A stretch of 64,000 nucleotides of DNA, taken from assembly GCA_024760505.1 (NCBI GenBank), contig CP058931.1, forward strand, positions 2,614,001 through 2,678,000. Direction: 5' to 3'. This document shows, one piece after another, positions 18,275-27,521 of the stretch. Each line of letters begins with the position of its first letter. Positions within the stretch are counted from its first letter, which is position 1. The DNA comes from Nitrospira sp. Lineage in GTDB: Bacteria > Nitrospirota > Nitrospiria > Nitrospirales > UBA8639. Position numbers and translations under genes: made by a program. The notes beneath the pieces were generated by a model. That model did not search any database, was not told the origin of the DNA, and saw only the letters and a list, made by a program, of their open reading frames with translations.

Positions 18275-19645
18275 TCAATTGTTGAGATTGACTTCAAGCC
18301 GCACGCCCAACACGACGGCGTTATTCCTGCCGGGAACCGTGCCGGGATTAATGACATATTGGAAATCCGGTTGAATGATGAGGTTTTGATTCACAAAGAT
18401 GGAGTGAGTCAATTCCAGCGTGATCTCCGTACTCTCAACCGGTTGTCCTGCCCGCCGTTGAGACTGTTTATAATCATGGCTATTCACTGCGACGGCCACT
18501 CCCATCCCGGTTCCGTCAATATTCCGACCGGGAAATAATCCTTTATAGACGAACCCGCCGCCATAATACTGGGAAATGCGGTTCACATTGGGATCAGCCA
18601 TTCCGGCTCGACCAAAGAGAGTCAGTCCCTGGTCTGTGTCTTCCTTTTCATGATACACATCATATTCCGCTAACCCATACATCCCGTATGTGCCATTTTG
18701 TTTTACAGGTTCTCCCGAGCTATTGACCTTGTTGAGGTGATCCAGAGAAGTGGTGTACCCCCAGAATCCGTAGGCAAATTTGGCTTTATATTCGATGGGG
18801 GCGGATCTTCCAATCCGCCGAAAGGTCAGACGACGAGGACTCTCTTTGACAATTTCTTTCTTCGGTTCTAATAAATCCTCTATCCTGTATTGGTAATATG
18901 CCAATTCCATGGAACTAAACACCCCATCGTCTTTTCTCAAATGGATCTGAGTACCGTGAGCATCATTGGGATCACCCGGAATGCCATCGGCGAGTACGGC
19001 GCGAACCATCAGGGAATCGGTCAGGATACCTTGTGCCCGGACTCCAAGAGAGGTCGAAGGAAAGGTGGACGGTCCGTTTTTTCCACTGGCCCCGAATTCC
19101 GCTCCGGTTCCGAATGAGCTATTCACAAAAAGTGTGGACGCGGACACGATGACATCGAACTCAGAGGTGACATCATACAATCCGGCAAGCAGAGATAAGC
19201 GTTCAAAAAGATTGTGTTGGTACCAGGCTTCAAGCAGTTTCCAGGTATTCGGTGCCGCAATGTTGCTCACGCCTTGGATGTCACCGACATTTTTGCTTGG
19301 GTCGTCCCCATACAAACCCAAGCCATATAGAAAGACTGTCCCCCTCCAATTCGGAATTAATTTTTTTAAATCCAGTGTGAGCAGGAGATCCAGGTCCCCG
19401 GTGAGAGTGGTTTTTTGCCGGATACCGCCGGAAACATTGGAGAGGATATCCATCGTATTGGTGGCTTCCAGAAGTATTCCCTCATCCTTCAAACTTTTTC
19501 GGGCAGCCTTCGGTTTTTCGATCATCTTTTCCAAGTGTTCCATTGCCTGACTTTCTTCAGAATAGGCTGGCAGGGGAATCAACAATATCAAAAGGAATAG
19601 TCCATACAAGGTTGTAAGAATCATTCTTGTTGGGGAGAGTCTCAT
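18275..19645 (-). CDS. oprB: OprB family carbohydrate-selective porin
   Basis: This 456-residue protein has a signal peptide (residues 1-30), then an outer-membrane beta-barrel of the OprB type. Family features are the LDLLLTLDL strand, the segment WYQHNLFERLSLLAGLYD near residues 141-158, FVNSSFGTG near 172, and a C-terminal pattern NLIIQPDFQYVINPG followed by the closing strand VVLGVRLEVNL. OprB forms sugar-permeable channels, but the substrate here is unknown. A charged segment at about 36-60 precedes the barrel. It is monocistronic and ends against the convergent propeller gene. Confidence 0.9.
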   Translation of the reverse strand: MRLSPTRMILTTLYGLFLLILLIPLPAYSEESQAMEHLEKMIEKPKAARKSLKDEGILLEATNTMDILSNVSGGIRQKTTLTGDLDLLLTLDLKKLIPNWRGTVFLYGLGLYGDDPSKNVGDIQGVSNIAAPNTWKLLEAWYQHNLFERLSLLAGLYDVTSEFDVIVSASTLFVNSSFGTGAEFGASGKNGPSTFPSTSLGVRAQGILTDSLMVRAVLADGIPGDPNDAHGTQIHLRKDDGVFSSMELAYYQYRIEDLLEPKKEIVKESPRRLTFRRIGRSAPIEYKAKFAYGFWGYTTSLDHLNKVNSSGEPVKQNGTYGMYGLAEYDVYHEKEDTDQGLTLFGRAGMADPNVNRISQYYGGGFVYKGLFPGRNIDGTGMGVAVAVNSHDYKQSQRRAGQPVESTEITLELTHSIFVNQNLIIQPDFQYVINPGTVPGRNNAVVLGVRLEVNLNN

Positions 19646-19809
19646 GTTGGTGAATCAGCCTCGTACTGGCTTGGACCTTCAGGCTTTGTAGATGAGGCTG
19701 GTACGGGTGAAATCAAATATTCTATTGATGCCGTAAATCAGCCCGTGAGGGCAAGCAGGGTCAGTGCTGGTTTATGGCCTACCACCACCCTATGTGTGTT
19801 TTTCGATCC

Positions 19810-20277
19810 CTAGGGATTCTCATTTTTCTGTTTGACCAGAGTTATTAAATAGTAGTCGAGGTGTTTGGCGAATAATTGCCGGTCCCGTTGGCTGATGGCC
19901 GACGGCCCACCCGTATCAACTCCGCTGGCTCTAAGGGTATCCATAAAATCCCTCATCATGAGACGGGCTTGAATCGTATCGGGTGAATGCATCTCCCCGC
20001 GCGGATCAAGCGCATGGCCCCCCTTTGCAATCACCTCAGCGGCAAGGGGAATGTCGGCGGTGATCACCAGGTCACCAGTCTCGAGTCTTTTCACGATTTC
20101 GGAATCGGCCACATCAAATCCATCGGCGACTTGGATGGCCGAAATATAGGGAGACGGCGGAGTATACAAGAGGCGATTGGCCACAAGCGTCACCTGCACC
20201 GCCGTCCGGTCTGCGGCGCGAAATAATATTTCCTTAATCACCTTGGGGCAGGCATCGGCATCAACCCAGATTGGCAT
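19810..20277 (-). CDS. yaiI: YaiI/YqxD family protein (DUF188, UPF0178)
   Basis: This 155-residue protein matches the YaiI/YqxD family over its full length: the opening IWVDADACPKVIKEI, a central VITADIPLAAEVIAKG and DPRGEMH, and RDFMDTLR near residue 110. The fold is PIN-like with conserved aspartates, which suggests a nuclease, though the family has no proven function. It shares direction with the transglutaminase gene 119 bases upstream, so the two may be cotranscribed. Confidence 0.93.
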   Translation of the reverse strand: MPIWVDADACPKVIKEILFRAADRTAVQVTLVANRLLYTPPSPYISAIQVADGFDVADSEIVKRLETGDLVITADIPLAAEVIAKGGHALDPRGEMHSPDTIQARLMMRDFMDTLRASGVDTGGPSAISQRDRQLFAKHLDYYLITLVKQKNENP

Positions 20278-20396
20278 GGTCGACCTTTATGGTTGAGGAG
20301 TGGGAAAGAACCGCGTTCTTTGGATGTTGTAAACGTCCATCTGGATTGAGAGAAGACAAGGGGCGATTTTGTTTCCTATAAACAGAAAGTGCTCGT

Positions 20397-21251
20397 TCAC
20401 TCACACTTTGTGACCCAGACTCCGACATGAAGCGTTGAGCCTGGGGGCCCCACGAACGATCCCTCGATCGGCGGAACGGATTCGGGCAATCTTGCGACGG
20501 CCACGGCAATATGATCGGTTCCGGCCATGGCTCCACCAGTGGGATCAAACCCCTTCCACCCGGCCCCTGGCAGGTAGACTTCGGCCCAGGCATGGGTAGC
20601 ACCATAATCGTTTGCTGATGGTGGGGCGTGAAGATACCCGCTGACAAAGCGCGAAGCAAGACCCAAGCACCGTGCAGCTTCCATAAAGAGTAAGGCAAAG
20701 TCACGGCAGGAACCAGTGCCGTATTCCAGTGTCTGCCCCACCGTTTGAACGCCAGGTTCTTCCCGCACTCGATAGGATAGGGTTTGGTTGATGTGGGTGC
20801 CAAGCCGCTGCAGGAGTGTGTACGTCTGAATCGCTTCATGGGATTGCCAGAACCCGGCGATCCATTCGGTCAGTTGAGTTTTGGTCTTTGGCTCCGGGTA
20901 TGCCATATAGGGTAACAGCATGATCCGGTCATCGGGTTGATAGGTAAACGGGTACGCGACAGCGTAGTCGGCGACGAGAAAGTCGAGTGGAGCCTCATTG
21001 AATTGCTGGATCAAGACTTCGCTCTCAATCACGAGCTGGTTGGCGGGCGCATTGAAGGTGGCTGTGGCCACCGAATTGCCTTCCACATCCCGATGCCAGA
21101 GCAGGGTGGCCGGCGGTGTGAGCTTCAGGTTTAACGACTCAATGTGCAGGTCATAGTCTTCCCTCGGACGCAGGCGCAAGTGATGCGGTCCGAGTGTCAC
21201 CGCACCCGAGAAATTATAATACGTCCGATGAAGAATTTTATAACGCTGCAT
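20397..21251 (-). CDS. Transglutaminase-like cysteine protease family protein
   Basis: This 284-residue protein has a bacterial transglutaminase N-terminal beta domain (residues 1-90) and a catalytic core with the triad C182 (GTGSCRDF), H220 (ATHAWAEVYL) and D236 (KGFDPTGG). Members of this group act as cytoplasmic peptidases or amidases and often occur with an ATP-grasp/alpha-E pair, which is absent here. There is no signal peptide. AGGAAG lies about seven bases before the start at 21251. The substrate is unknown. Confidence 0.9.
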   Translation of the reverse strand: MQRYKILHRTYYNFSGAVTLGPHHLRLRPREDYDLHIESLNLKLTPPATLLWHRDVEGNSVATATFNAPANQLVIESEVLIQQFNEAPLDFLVADYAVAYPFTYQPDDRIMLLPYMAYPEPKTKTQLTEWIAGFWQSHEAIQTYTLLQRLGTHINQTLSYRVREEPGVQTVGQTLEYGTGSCRDFALLFMEAARCLGLASRFVSGYLHAPPSANDYGATHAWAEVYLPGAGWKGFDPTGGAMAGTDHIAVAVARLPESVPPIEGSFVGPPGSTLHVGVWVTKCE

Positions 21252-21298
21252 CCTGCTTCCTATTCTGCAATATTATAGCGAAATGAAGTATAGACCTA

Positions 21299-24031
21299 TT
21301 ATAAACGTCGGGCCGCCGTTGCCAGACGACGAAATACATGGTCTTCTTTTAGCCTTGGCGAAACCATGCGGATGTGGTTAAGGGCATCAGATAAATCAGA
21401 GGGGATCACAGACCCCTCCGCTGTTCCGACAGTTAGCCCAAGAAGTCGCAATAAGGCAGCCGCTTTTCCAGGATTGTCAATTATCAAAAGATTCGGATTA
21501 CTGTCTTGTCCACCGTATAGCCCGTATTCAAACATAGACCAACATTCGAATGGGACAAGAAAGCGTTCGATGGCATCCACGGCTTCCGCGAATCCCTCTT
21601 TGGCGGAAGCCGGAAGATTGGCAAGGGCTCGGCTGACGCCAGGTGTTGCGAGCGAATGCTCTTGTGGCCAGACCTGTTGAAGGAAGGGTGCAGCGGCGGA
21701 TTGGAAAAGTTCCTCCGGTGAGGGCGGAGATGCCCCTTCCTGGCTAGGCGAGGAGAGGTCATGGACAAATCTTTGAATCGCTTCCGCTCCATGAGCACGA
21801 ACTTCGTCATCCACTGATCGAATCATTTGCTGGACTTGTGGAAATGGTACTGCTGGATCACGTTTCTCACGAAATGCGTGAAGACAGTCAATGACCACAC
21901 TAAAAACAAGTGAATTTCGGATGTCTCGATCAAGGTGCTGATCCTTGGCCCGTTCTGCTGCTTGAGCACCAATTATGTTTAGTACCTCAAAAAATCGTGT
22001 TCTGCTGGCAACGGCACGCCATAAAAATCGAGATTCAGAGGTATCATCAAGTAGGGGTGAAACCAAATTAGTTTTTGTCCATTCCGGGTCAGCTTTCAGG
22101 AAATAGTCAAGCTCTTCAATTAGTCGATACTTTACGATTAAGCCTGCTCGGCCAATCGAATCTTGAATTAAATCTCGCATCTGTTTCTGGATGTTGTCTT
22201 CCTGGAAAGGTTTATCGCCTGGCCCAACGGTTGGACAGGCAAAAAGGAAAACGTCGATAAGCTTTCCGGCTGGTGTGTAGAAGGTATCAGGGTCTCTGGG
22301 TGTGTGGTCATCCGCAGCGTACTCAAGGGCGTTGAGGTCAAAATGTTCTGAAACTGGTTGCTCTGCATTTGTTGCCACGACGGCGATTGGCCAAATCTTA
22401 AGCCAGGCAGAGGGCCCTTCCGGCAAATGGACAACCTGGCTTTTCCAAGAAGAGAGCCAGTGGGAGATGCCATTGATAGCCTGTCCGAGCGTTGTTTCAG
22501 GTAGCTTCGAGATGAGCGACAAAACGCGTGCGCACTCGGACTGCAGATCGCGCTGTGATGCGTCACCTCCCTGTCTTTCCGCAGTTGAATGTTCCAAGGC
22601 AAACCGTTCCCAGACCCTTCCGAAGCTAGCGCCACCATCCGAAGTGGATTCAAAGTCATCAAGTATCATTAAGGAATTTCCCTGCTGTCTGATCCAATCC
22701 CTTGCTCGCCTTGCAGGATCATCATCCCATCCGCCACGTTCAGACGAAAACGAGTCTTCCAGAGCTTTTAATCGTTCCTCACCCGCCAGCAGGTCGTATC
22801 GATTGTCTGGATGCGGTGGAATCAAACGGCCCTGAGGAGAACTACCAAAACCTTCGTCTAATCTGGTCATCGGGGGTAATGCTGGGGACTCCTGGATCTT
22901 CGTTGTCAGCCAATTCTGATCACGCTTTGGCAGAGTAGCGCCGCCAATTTCAATGCGCCGCAGTTCACGAAGTGCCCAGTTATGCCGGACAACCTTGATT
23001 TTATTCTCATCGAATTTTCTGGGCCAAAAATTGCGGGGCGGGAGTTTTCGAATTCGAGCTGTAAGCATCATTTGAACTTGAAGGTCGAATTCGCTAAAGC
23101 GCATCGCTCGTAGTTCGGCGATTTCTGGGAAGTCGTAAAGGTTCCAGAAGTGCCGATTATCCAAGGATAACAGTACGCTTCTTACTTCACTTGCAGATGC
23201 AACCCGTGGATCTCGTGAAAGTGCAGCCCAAAGCCGTAAGTGGACCGGGGAATCAGACAATTTCCAGCGGTGGATAAATTCCATCGCCTTAGAGATGTCG
23301 ATATTGACAAGCTGTGAAACTACTGTATGCAACAATTTTACAGATGGAGCAATGCCTCGATGAAACTTATCGGGTTCATCCATCCCATTAGCAAGATCCG
23401 CAGCCTTGACGTAATAAACCCGATGAAGTTGTCTGAGTTGCCGATCCTCATTCCAACCGATTCGCTGAGCAATATTTAACCCATTGGAAACAGCTGTATC
23501 TAGGCCATGTGCAAGGGAAAAGAGAAAGAAGCTGTCGTTTAAATTGTCTAGATTTAGTAAGTCTGATTCAACGAGCTTCCCACTTGTCAAACTTATTGAG
23601 AAAAGATCCTCGACTTTTTTCGGTCTCCTGGGTGGTTTCTGGAAATGAATATGAAGATCTGAAAACGGCTCGACCTTGAGTGTTGGTGCCACACAGTCAA
23701 CGATGGCGGTGACAAGGGAACCCGATCTGTCTCCAACATGTAATCGGCGTTTCGCATTGTATATGCCGGTGAGAGTTTGGTCGTCTATTACCGGATTATT
23801 CCAACTTTCTTCAATTAAGCGCCATGCGGAACCCCAGGGTTCAGTGAGAGTTTGGCTACCTGGACTGTTGATGAGATCAAGCAGTGCCAAACGTTTAATT
23901 GCGTCGTTCTCTTTTAGCCGAATTACCCAATCAACCGTGGCCCGTTCTTGCAGTCGCCCCATTAAGAACGCCGTTGTGGCGCGATATACCATTTGGTCCG
24001 CTTCATTGAGATTCCTCCAATGCAGCCTCAT
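21299..24031 (-). CDS. Large partner protein of a SIR2 gene, probable defence protein
   Basis: This 910-residue protein is mostly helical, without signal peptide, membrane segments, Walker motifs or obvious nuclease motif. It shows scattered alpha-solenoid-like stretches, for example residues 255-320, and a proline-rich joint near 395-420. Its ATG overlaps the stop of the SIR2 gene (ATGA, 24028-24031), so the two are translationally coupled. Coupling with a SIR2 effector suggests the sensor or regulator of a two-gene anti-phage system. Tentatively it resembles DUF4020-type proteins that accompany SIR2 genes, but I cannot confirm this by eye. No mobile-element genes flank it. Confidence 0.65.
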   Translation of the reverse strand: MRLHWRNLNEADQMVYRATTAFLMGRLQERATVDWVIRLKENDAIKRLALLDLINSPGSQTLTEPWGSAWRLIEESWNNPVIDDQTLTGIYNAKRRLHVGDRSGSLVTAIVDCVAPTLKVEPFSDLHIHFQKPPRRPKKVEDLFSISLTSGKLVESDLLNLDNLNDSFFLFSLAHGLDTAVSNGLNIAQRIGWNEDRQLRQLHRVYYVKAADLANGMDEPDKFHRGIAPSVKLLHTVVSQLVNIDISKAMEFIHRWKLSDSPVHLRLWAALSRDPRVASASEVRSVLLSLDNRHFWNLYDFPEIAELRAMRFSEFDLQVQMMLTARIRKLPPRNFWPRKFDENKIKVVRHNWALRELRRIEIGGATLPKRDQNWLTTKIQESPALPPMTRLDEGFGSSPQGRLIPPHPDNRYDLLAGEERLKALEDSFSSERGGWDDDPARRARDWIRQQGNSLMILDDFESTSDGGASFGRVWERFALEHSTAERQGGDASQRDLQSECARVLSLISKLPETTLGQAINGISHWLSSWKSQVVHLPEGPSAWLKIWPIAVVATNAEQPVSEHFDLNALEYAADDHTPRDPDTFYTPAGKLIDVFLFACPTVGPGDKPFQEDNIQKQMRDLIQDSIGRAGLIVKYRLIEELDYFLKADPEWTKTNLVSPLLDDTSESRFLWRAVASRTRFFEVLNIIGAQAAERAKDQHLDRDIRNSLVFSVVIDCLHAFREKRDPAVPFPQVQQMIRSVDDEVRAHGAEAIQRFVHDLSSPSQEGASPPSPEELFQSAAAPFLQQVWPQEHSLATPGVSRALANLPASAKEGFAEAVDAIERFLVPFECWSMFEYGLYGGQDSNPNLLIIDNPGKAAALLRLLGLTVGTAEGSVIPSDLSDALNHIRMVSPRLKEDHVFRRLATAARRL

Positions 24032-25233
24032 ACGCGACGCTTCCCATCATTTTCTTTAATAATTGCATTAATCGCGTCTAGCCAACCGAAGTCTGCTTTC
24101 TTCCTGGATGCCAATGCAGATAGCTGGACACGTTCAGTCAAGTTACTACGGCGAATCAAATGGTCGAAGAGATCACGGTCAGCATCGCTTGCGGCAGCAC
24201 GGTTTGTTCGAACAATACGCTTCACTTCGGCATCAACGATATTCTTCTTGCCATTGATGGCTGATAAGTCTGCCCATCGCTTCAAGGTGTCGAGAAGGGC
24301 CAAATGGTCATTCGTTGAATCATAATGTATAGGTGTGATTCCTCGTCCCTTCCAATCCTCTAGGCCAATGGGATCAGGAGCGCTATTTCCCACGAAGGTA
24401 AAACGCTCCTTAAGATCACTGAAGCGGGTGCCATCTGCGGCGACGGCATTCAAAAGGTATCTCATTGGCGGGTCATTCGCGCTGTACCCAATAAGGACAA
24501 GATGGAATAAGCGGGCTGCATCATAGATGAAGTCTGAGACCACACGTCTTCGCAGATAAAATTCCCCAAAGTCCTGATCTGTCACGATCAAATCTGAAGT
24601 TCTTGTCGGATTAGGGTCCAATGTCCCATGGATATGTAGGACTCCACTGAAATCATCACTAGATCCAGGTCTGGGAATCCCTCCAAGAGCGTATGAATGA
24701 ACGGCGGGGCGTAAATCTTTTGCGGCATTTTCAAGAAGAAGGTCGAAGTTGGTCGTTACGATCGTCACGGCTCCCCCACGATCAGCAAGGCGCATTAGCA
24801 CTCGGTGCATTGGCCCTGGTCCTATGCCAGAAATCCGAAGTTCACTGGCTACTGTCTTTCTGACGCTACTCTTGCCAGCTGGTTTTCCATCTATTCGCCG
24901 TTCGAGCATCCCTAAAACGACGTCATAATCACCGCGAATAAACCGGTTGACCTCTGCTTTTTGGTCATTCCTCAGATTGGAAAGGTTCGGACTCCATTGA
25001 TTGCAAACTCCAGGAGGGATTACGTTGATTACTTCATAAACTGGAGGATCAAGTTTCGAATAAACTTGAAGTACGAGCTTGCGGAAATCTGGTAAGGCGG
25101 GCAGTGACACTCCCGCACCTACGATGAAGAGGACCTTACCTTGCGCATGCGCCAGAAGGAGACGTTCGGGAATAGCTGCCAGGCCAGGGCCCAGCGAAAT
25201 CACTCGGTCAATAGGGGTACTATCCAGGCTCAT
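24028..25233 (-). CDS. SIR2 family NAD-consuming effector, probable defence gene
   Basis: This 401-residue protein has a SIR2-like Rossmann core: GAGVS at residues 39-43, VTTNFD at 159-164 (the TxNxD position that contacts NAD), the probable catalytic histidine in HIHGTLD at 200-206, and GYSAND at 249-254. The last motif is common in defence-type SIR2 proteins. Known members such as DSR, Thoeris ThsA and SIR2-HerA deplete cellular NAD on phage infection. No zinc-binding cysteines of true sirtuins are visible. The C-terminal 110 residues are helical. An AGGGAG lies directly against the ATG, an unusual spacing, so the start may be slightly off. Confidence 0.82.
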   Translation of the reverse strand: MSLDSTPIDRVISLGPGLAAIPERLLLAHAQGKVLFIVGAGVSLPALPDFRKLVLQVYSKLDPPVYEVINVIPPGVCNQWSPNLSNLRNDQKAEVNRFIRGDYDVVLGMLERRIDGKPAGKSSVRKTVASELRISGIGPGPMHRVLMRLADRGGAVTIVTTNFDLLLENAAKDLRPAVHSYALGGIPRPGSSDDFSGVLHIHGTLDPNPTRTSDLIVTDQDFGEFYLRRRVVSDFIYDAARLFHLVLIGYSANDPPMRYLLNAVAADGTRFSDLKERFTFVGNSAPDPIGLEDWKGRGITPIHYDSTNDHLALLDTLKRWADLSAINGKKNIVDAEVKRIVRTNRAAASDADRDLFDHLIRRSNLTERVQLSALASRKKADFGWLDAINAIIKENDGKRRV

Positions 25234-25392
25234 CTCCCTGGTAATCCATTTATGTTGTTCAGACTGGTGGGTCTAGCCAAAGGCTGTTTCATTTAGCGGC
25301 TTGAACATCGAATTATAGGCTGTGGAATATCTTGCCAAGGCGTGCTTTTCAATATTTTCCGCCATTTGCAGAGTTTGAATGCCGCAGGAACT

Positions 25393-25418
25393 GTGGGCTT
25401 CGCTTAGGCGAAGCCCAC
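25393..25418. terminator. Strong hairpin downstream of the tiny lysine-rich gene
   Basis: A perfect 11-base stem (GTGGGCTTCGC/GCGAAGCCCAC) with a four-base loop lies 27 bases beyond the stop of the minus-strand gene at 25445. It is probably its terminator, though no T run follows. Confidence 0.55.
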
Positions 25419-25444
25419 CACTTCCCTCGAAGAAAGCGTCTCGC

Positions 25445-25531
25445 CTATTTCTTCTTATCTTTTTTCTTCTGTTGATCGGCTTTCTGCTTTTGAGCTTTGT
25501 CTTTGTCTTTTTTTCCGCCTTTGTCTCCCAT
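25445..25531 (-). CDS. Tiny lysine-rich cytoplasmic protein
   Basis: This 28-residue protein begins MGDKGGKKDKDKAQKQ and ends in lysines. It has an excellent ribosome binding site (AAAGGAGG, seven bases before ATG) and a terminator-like hairpin after it, so it is very probably expressed although easily missed for its size. Small proteins opening with MGDKGxKDK are widespread in bacteria. Their function is unknown; a basic RNA- or ribosome-associated peptide is plausible. More than half of the residues are charged and there is no hydrophobic core. Confidence 0.75.
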   Translation of the reverse strand: MGDKGGKKDKDKAQKQKADQQKKKDKKK

Positions 25532-25629
25532 GGTGTTCCTCCTTTCCCTTTTAGATTGACCGTCTTTCCGTGAAGGGTGCGCCGAACCGTTCCGATTCTG
25601 TGGCTGCCTATTTTCGCTCTCTTTAGTGT

Positions 25630-25695
25630 CAGCGACTTAGCTTACCATGATCCAGGGATAAGAAGACGCCCTTTGAATCCATCGACTGGCTTGCC
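25630..25695 (-). repeat. Faint second copy of the MFS gene's 3' flank
   Basis: This segment resembles 27264-27368: both contain GCGACT-T/C-AG, then ATCATGATCCA or a one-base variant, and then a GACTGGCTTG block. By eye about 24 of 31 positions match in the first block. It lies on the far side of the protease-FGE gene, so that gene is bracketed by imperfect direct repeats. I read it as an older displaced gene tail. Confidence 0.4.
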
Positions 25696-25740
25696 GATTT
25701 TTAGACCTACCTTTTCCCGTCGTGTCTTCTCTCCTTTTTT

Positions 25741-27207
25741 TCATGGTGTCGTACCCGGATTCTGAGCGCAGCGGAAACCAAGACCTCCATCCGTGTGGGT
25801 TGGTGAAGCAGAAGAGCGCAATGCCGCTCTCAGATATTCGTCCTTGGCGTTCCATGCTCCACCTCGTATAACTTTTTGGGAACCCGCGACGGTCTCAGCC
25901 GCCTCACGGTCTAGATTCCGTAACTCATTCCAGCTATCTGCCGTCCACTCACTCACATTGCCGGCCAAGTCATACACTCCATAGGGACTTCTATCCCTTT
26001 CGAATGTCCCGACCGGAGAAAGTTTGGATACTTCAAAGTCTCCAAATGTGGCGAAATTTGTGTGTTGGCTCGTCGGTGGCTCATTGCCCCAAGGATAAAT
26101 GCGTCCGTCGGTTCCTCGTGCACTTTTCTCCCATTCATCTTCGGTCGGTAATCGTTTCCCTGCCCAATGGCAGTAGGCTTTGGCCTCGTGCCATGTCACA
26201 CCGACGACGGGGCGATTGGCATCCTGGGGCATCTTGATGTGATCCCAATATTCCGGCGCTGTCCGACCGGTGACTTGTAGAAATTTCCCATACCGTTCAA
26301 TGGTGACTTCATACTTGTCGATGAAGAAATCTTCAACATAGACCATATACCGGATCCCTTCGGTAATGTTCCCGGTTCCTGAGCGTGATTCAATATTCGT
26401 TTCAAACTGCCCTACAGGGATCCGTACCATCGGTGCACCGTCTTTGCCTGAAATCTCCAGGGATAACGAGTCGGCTCCCGATGGCTCCACCTGCCATCCT
26501 TTCAACGCGATGGCCAAAACCGGTGTGGGAACTGCATACCCCAGACGTCCCTGAGCGTCTGTCACGACACCGATCACTTTGCCATCAAGCAGAAGGGGGC
26601 CGCCCGAATGACCTTCCTCCACTAACGCCTGAAACATCAGGTGTGGGCCTTTCCTCCCGCTGATACTTCCGGTTGAGACGGTCCAGGGAGCGAGATTCGG
26701 TGGAAATCCGATGAAGGTAATGGTTTCTCCCCCGGATGCTTGGGTGGTCTGATCGAGCGGAAGCGCCATGAGTCCATCAGGAATGGGATCCGGAACACGC
26801 AACGTGGCCAACCCATTCTCATTGGTTCCATCGATGCCTAACACCTGTGAGGCAAACGATTGATGAGGAAGAGGAAAGAACCACACCTGTGGCTTGCTAT
26901 CTCCGGAAATCACATGTGCGGCAGTCACGATGTAGGCGGCTTCTTTGTCGAGCCTAACGATAAATCCCGTCCCGACACGTAGTTGCCCATTTACCAATGC
27001 AGTAATTTTGACGACGCCCTTTTTGAACTCTTCAATCTCCGTGGCACAAACAAGACCGGGAACGAGCAGGAAGATAGAGAGCGCAAGGGATATGATGCGG
27101 ACGATAAAAAGTACCCGTATCCATGAATGTCTCCCAACCTCATTGGAAAATGTCAATGTTCGGTGGTTCTCGTCTGTTCTGATTGTTTGAACAACTTTCG
27201 GGTTCAC
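25741..27207 (-). CDS. Trypsin-like protease fused to a formylglycine-generating-enzyme-like domain
   Basis: This 488-residue protein has a membrane anchor or signal (about residues 30-54), a trypsin/HtrA-like domain (60-245) and a C-terminal FGE/SUMF1-like domain (255-488). The catalytic histidine is H98 (VTAAHVIS) and the nucleophile S201 (GHSGGPL). The position of the usual aspartate reads NGLATLRV, glycine where HtrA has D-L-A-x-L, so the triad looks incomplete. The FGE part has WHEAKAYCHWAGKRLPTEDE, YPWGNE, GNVSEW and a closing LGFRC, the fold signature; conversion of cysteine to formylglycine is not implied. It probably acts in the periplasm. The fusion is moderately unusual. Confidence 0.85.
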   Translation of the reverse strand: MNPKVVQTIRTDENHRTLTFSNEVGRHSWIRVLFIVRIISLALSIFLLVPGLVCATEIEEFKKGVVKITALVNGQLRVGTGFIVRLDKEAAYIVTAAHVISGDSKPQVWFFPLPHQSFASQVLGIDGTNENGLATLRVPDPIPDGLMALPLDQTTQASGGETITFIGFPPNLAPWTVSTGSISGRKGPHLMFQALVEEGHSGGPLLLDGKVIGVVTDAQGRLGYAVPTPVLAIALKGWQVEPSGADSLSLEISGKDGAPMVRIPVGQFETNIESRSGTGNITEGIRYMVYVEDFFIDKYEVTIERYGKFLQVTGRTAPEYWDHIKMPQDANRPVVGVTWHEAKAYCHWAGKRLPTEDEWEKSARGTDGRIYPWGNEPPTSQHTNFATFGDFEVSKLSPVGTFERDRSPYGVYDLAGNVSEWTADSWNELRNLDREAAETVAGSQKVIRGGAWNAKDEYLRAALRSSASPTHTDGGLGFRCAQNPGTTP

Positions 27208-27263
27208 CGTATTTTTCTTTGCAACCGGAAGGGCCTCGTTTACTTGCTCAATTTTTTATTTGG

Positions 27264-27470
27264 CCGCGACTCAGTTTATCATGATCCAAAAATAATAGAA
27301 TCATTTTGGTGCCCGTCTGTATTGTGAACCGTTCAGACTTGTTCATGCTCTATTGACTGGCTTGGGGATGTTAAGCCCATGTTCTGGTCGAATCATAAGC
27401 CAACAGAGTCCACCGAGTAGGGCAATTAAGGCGGCGATGCCGAGGGTTTACGGACCAGCCGACAGAAAAG
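27264..27470 (-). pseudogene. Displaced 3' end of an MFS transporter gene
   Basis: Read on the minus strand, 27470 to 27343 encodes LGIAALIALLGGLCWLMIRP and ends in a stop. This matches the last 25 or so residues of the intact MFS gene at 28134 (LGIAALVAFIGGLCWIRIRP), with an internal stop before it. The intact copy and this tail bracket the DUF4160/DUF2442 pair. The downstream part (27264-27342) resembles 25630-25695. No start is present, so it is a relic. Confidence 0.75.
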
Positions 27471-27521
27471 ATCTACAATGAAATTGATGTTTGAGGATAG
27501 GGATGGGTTGAATCGCAAGGG

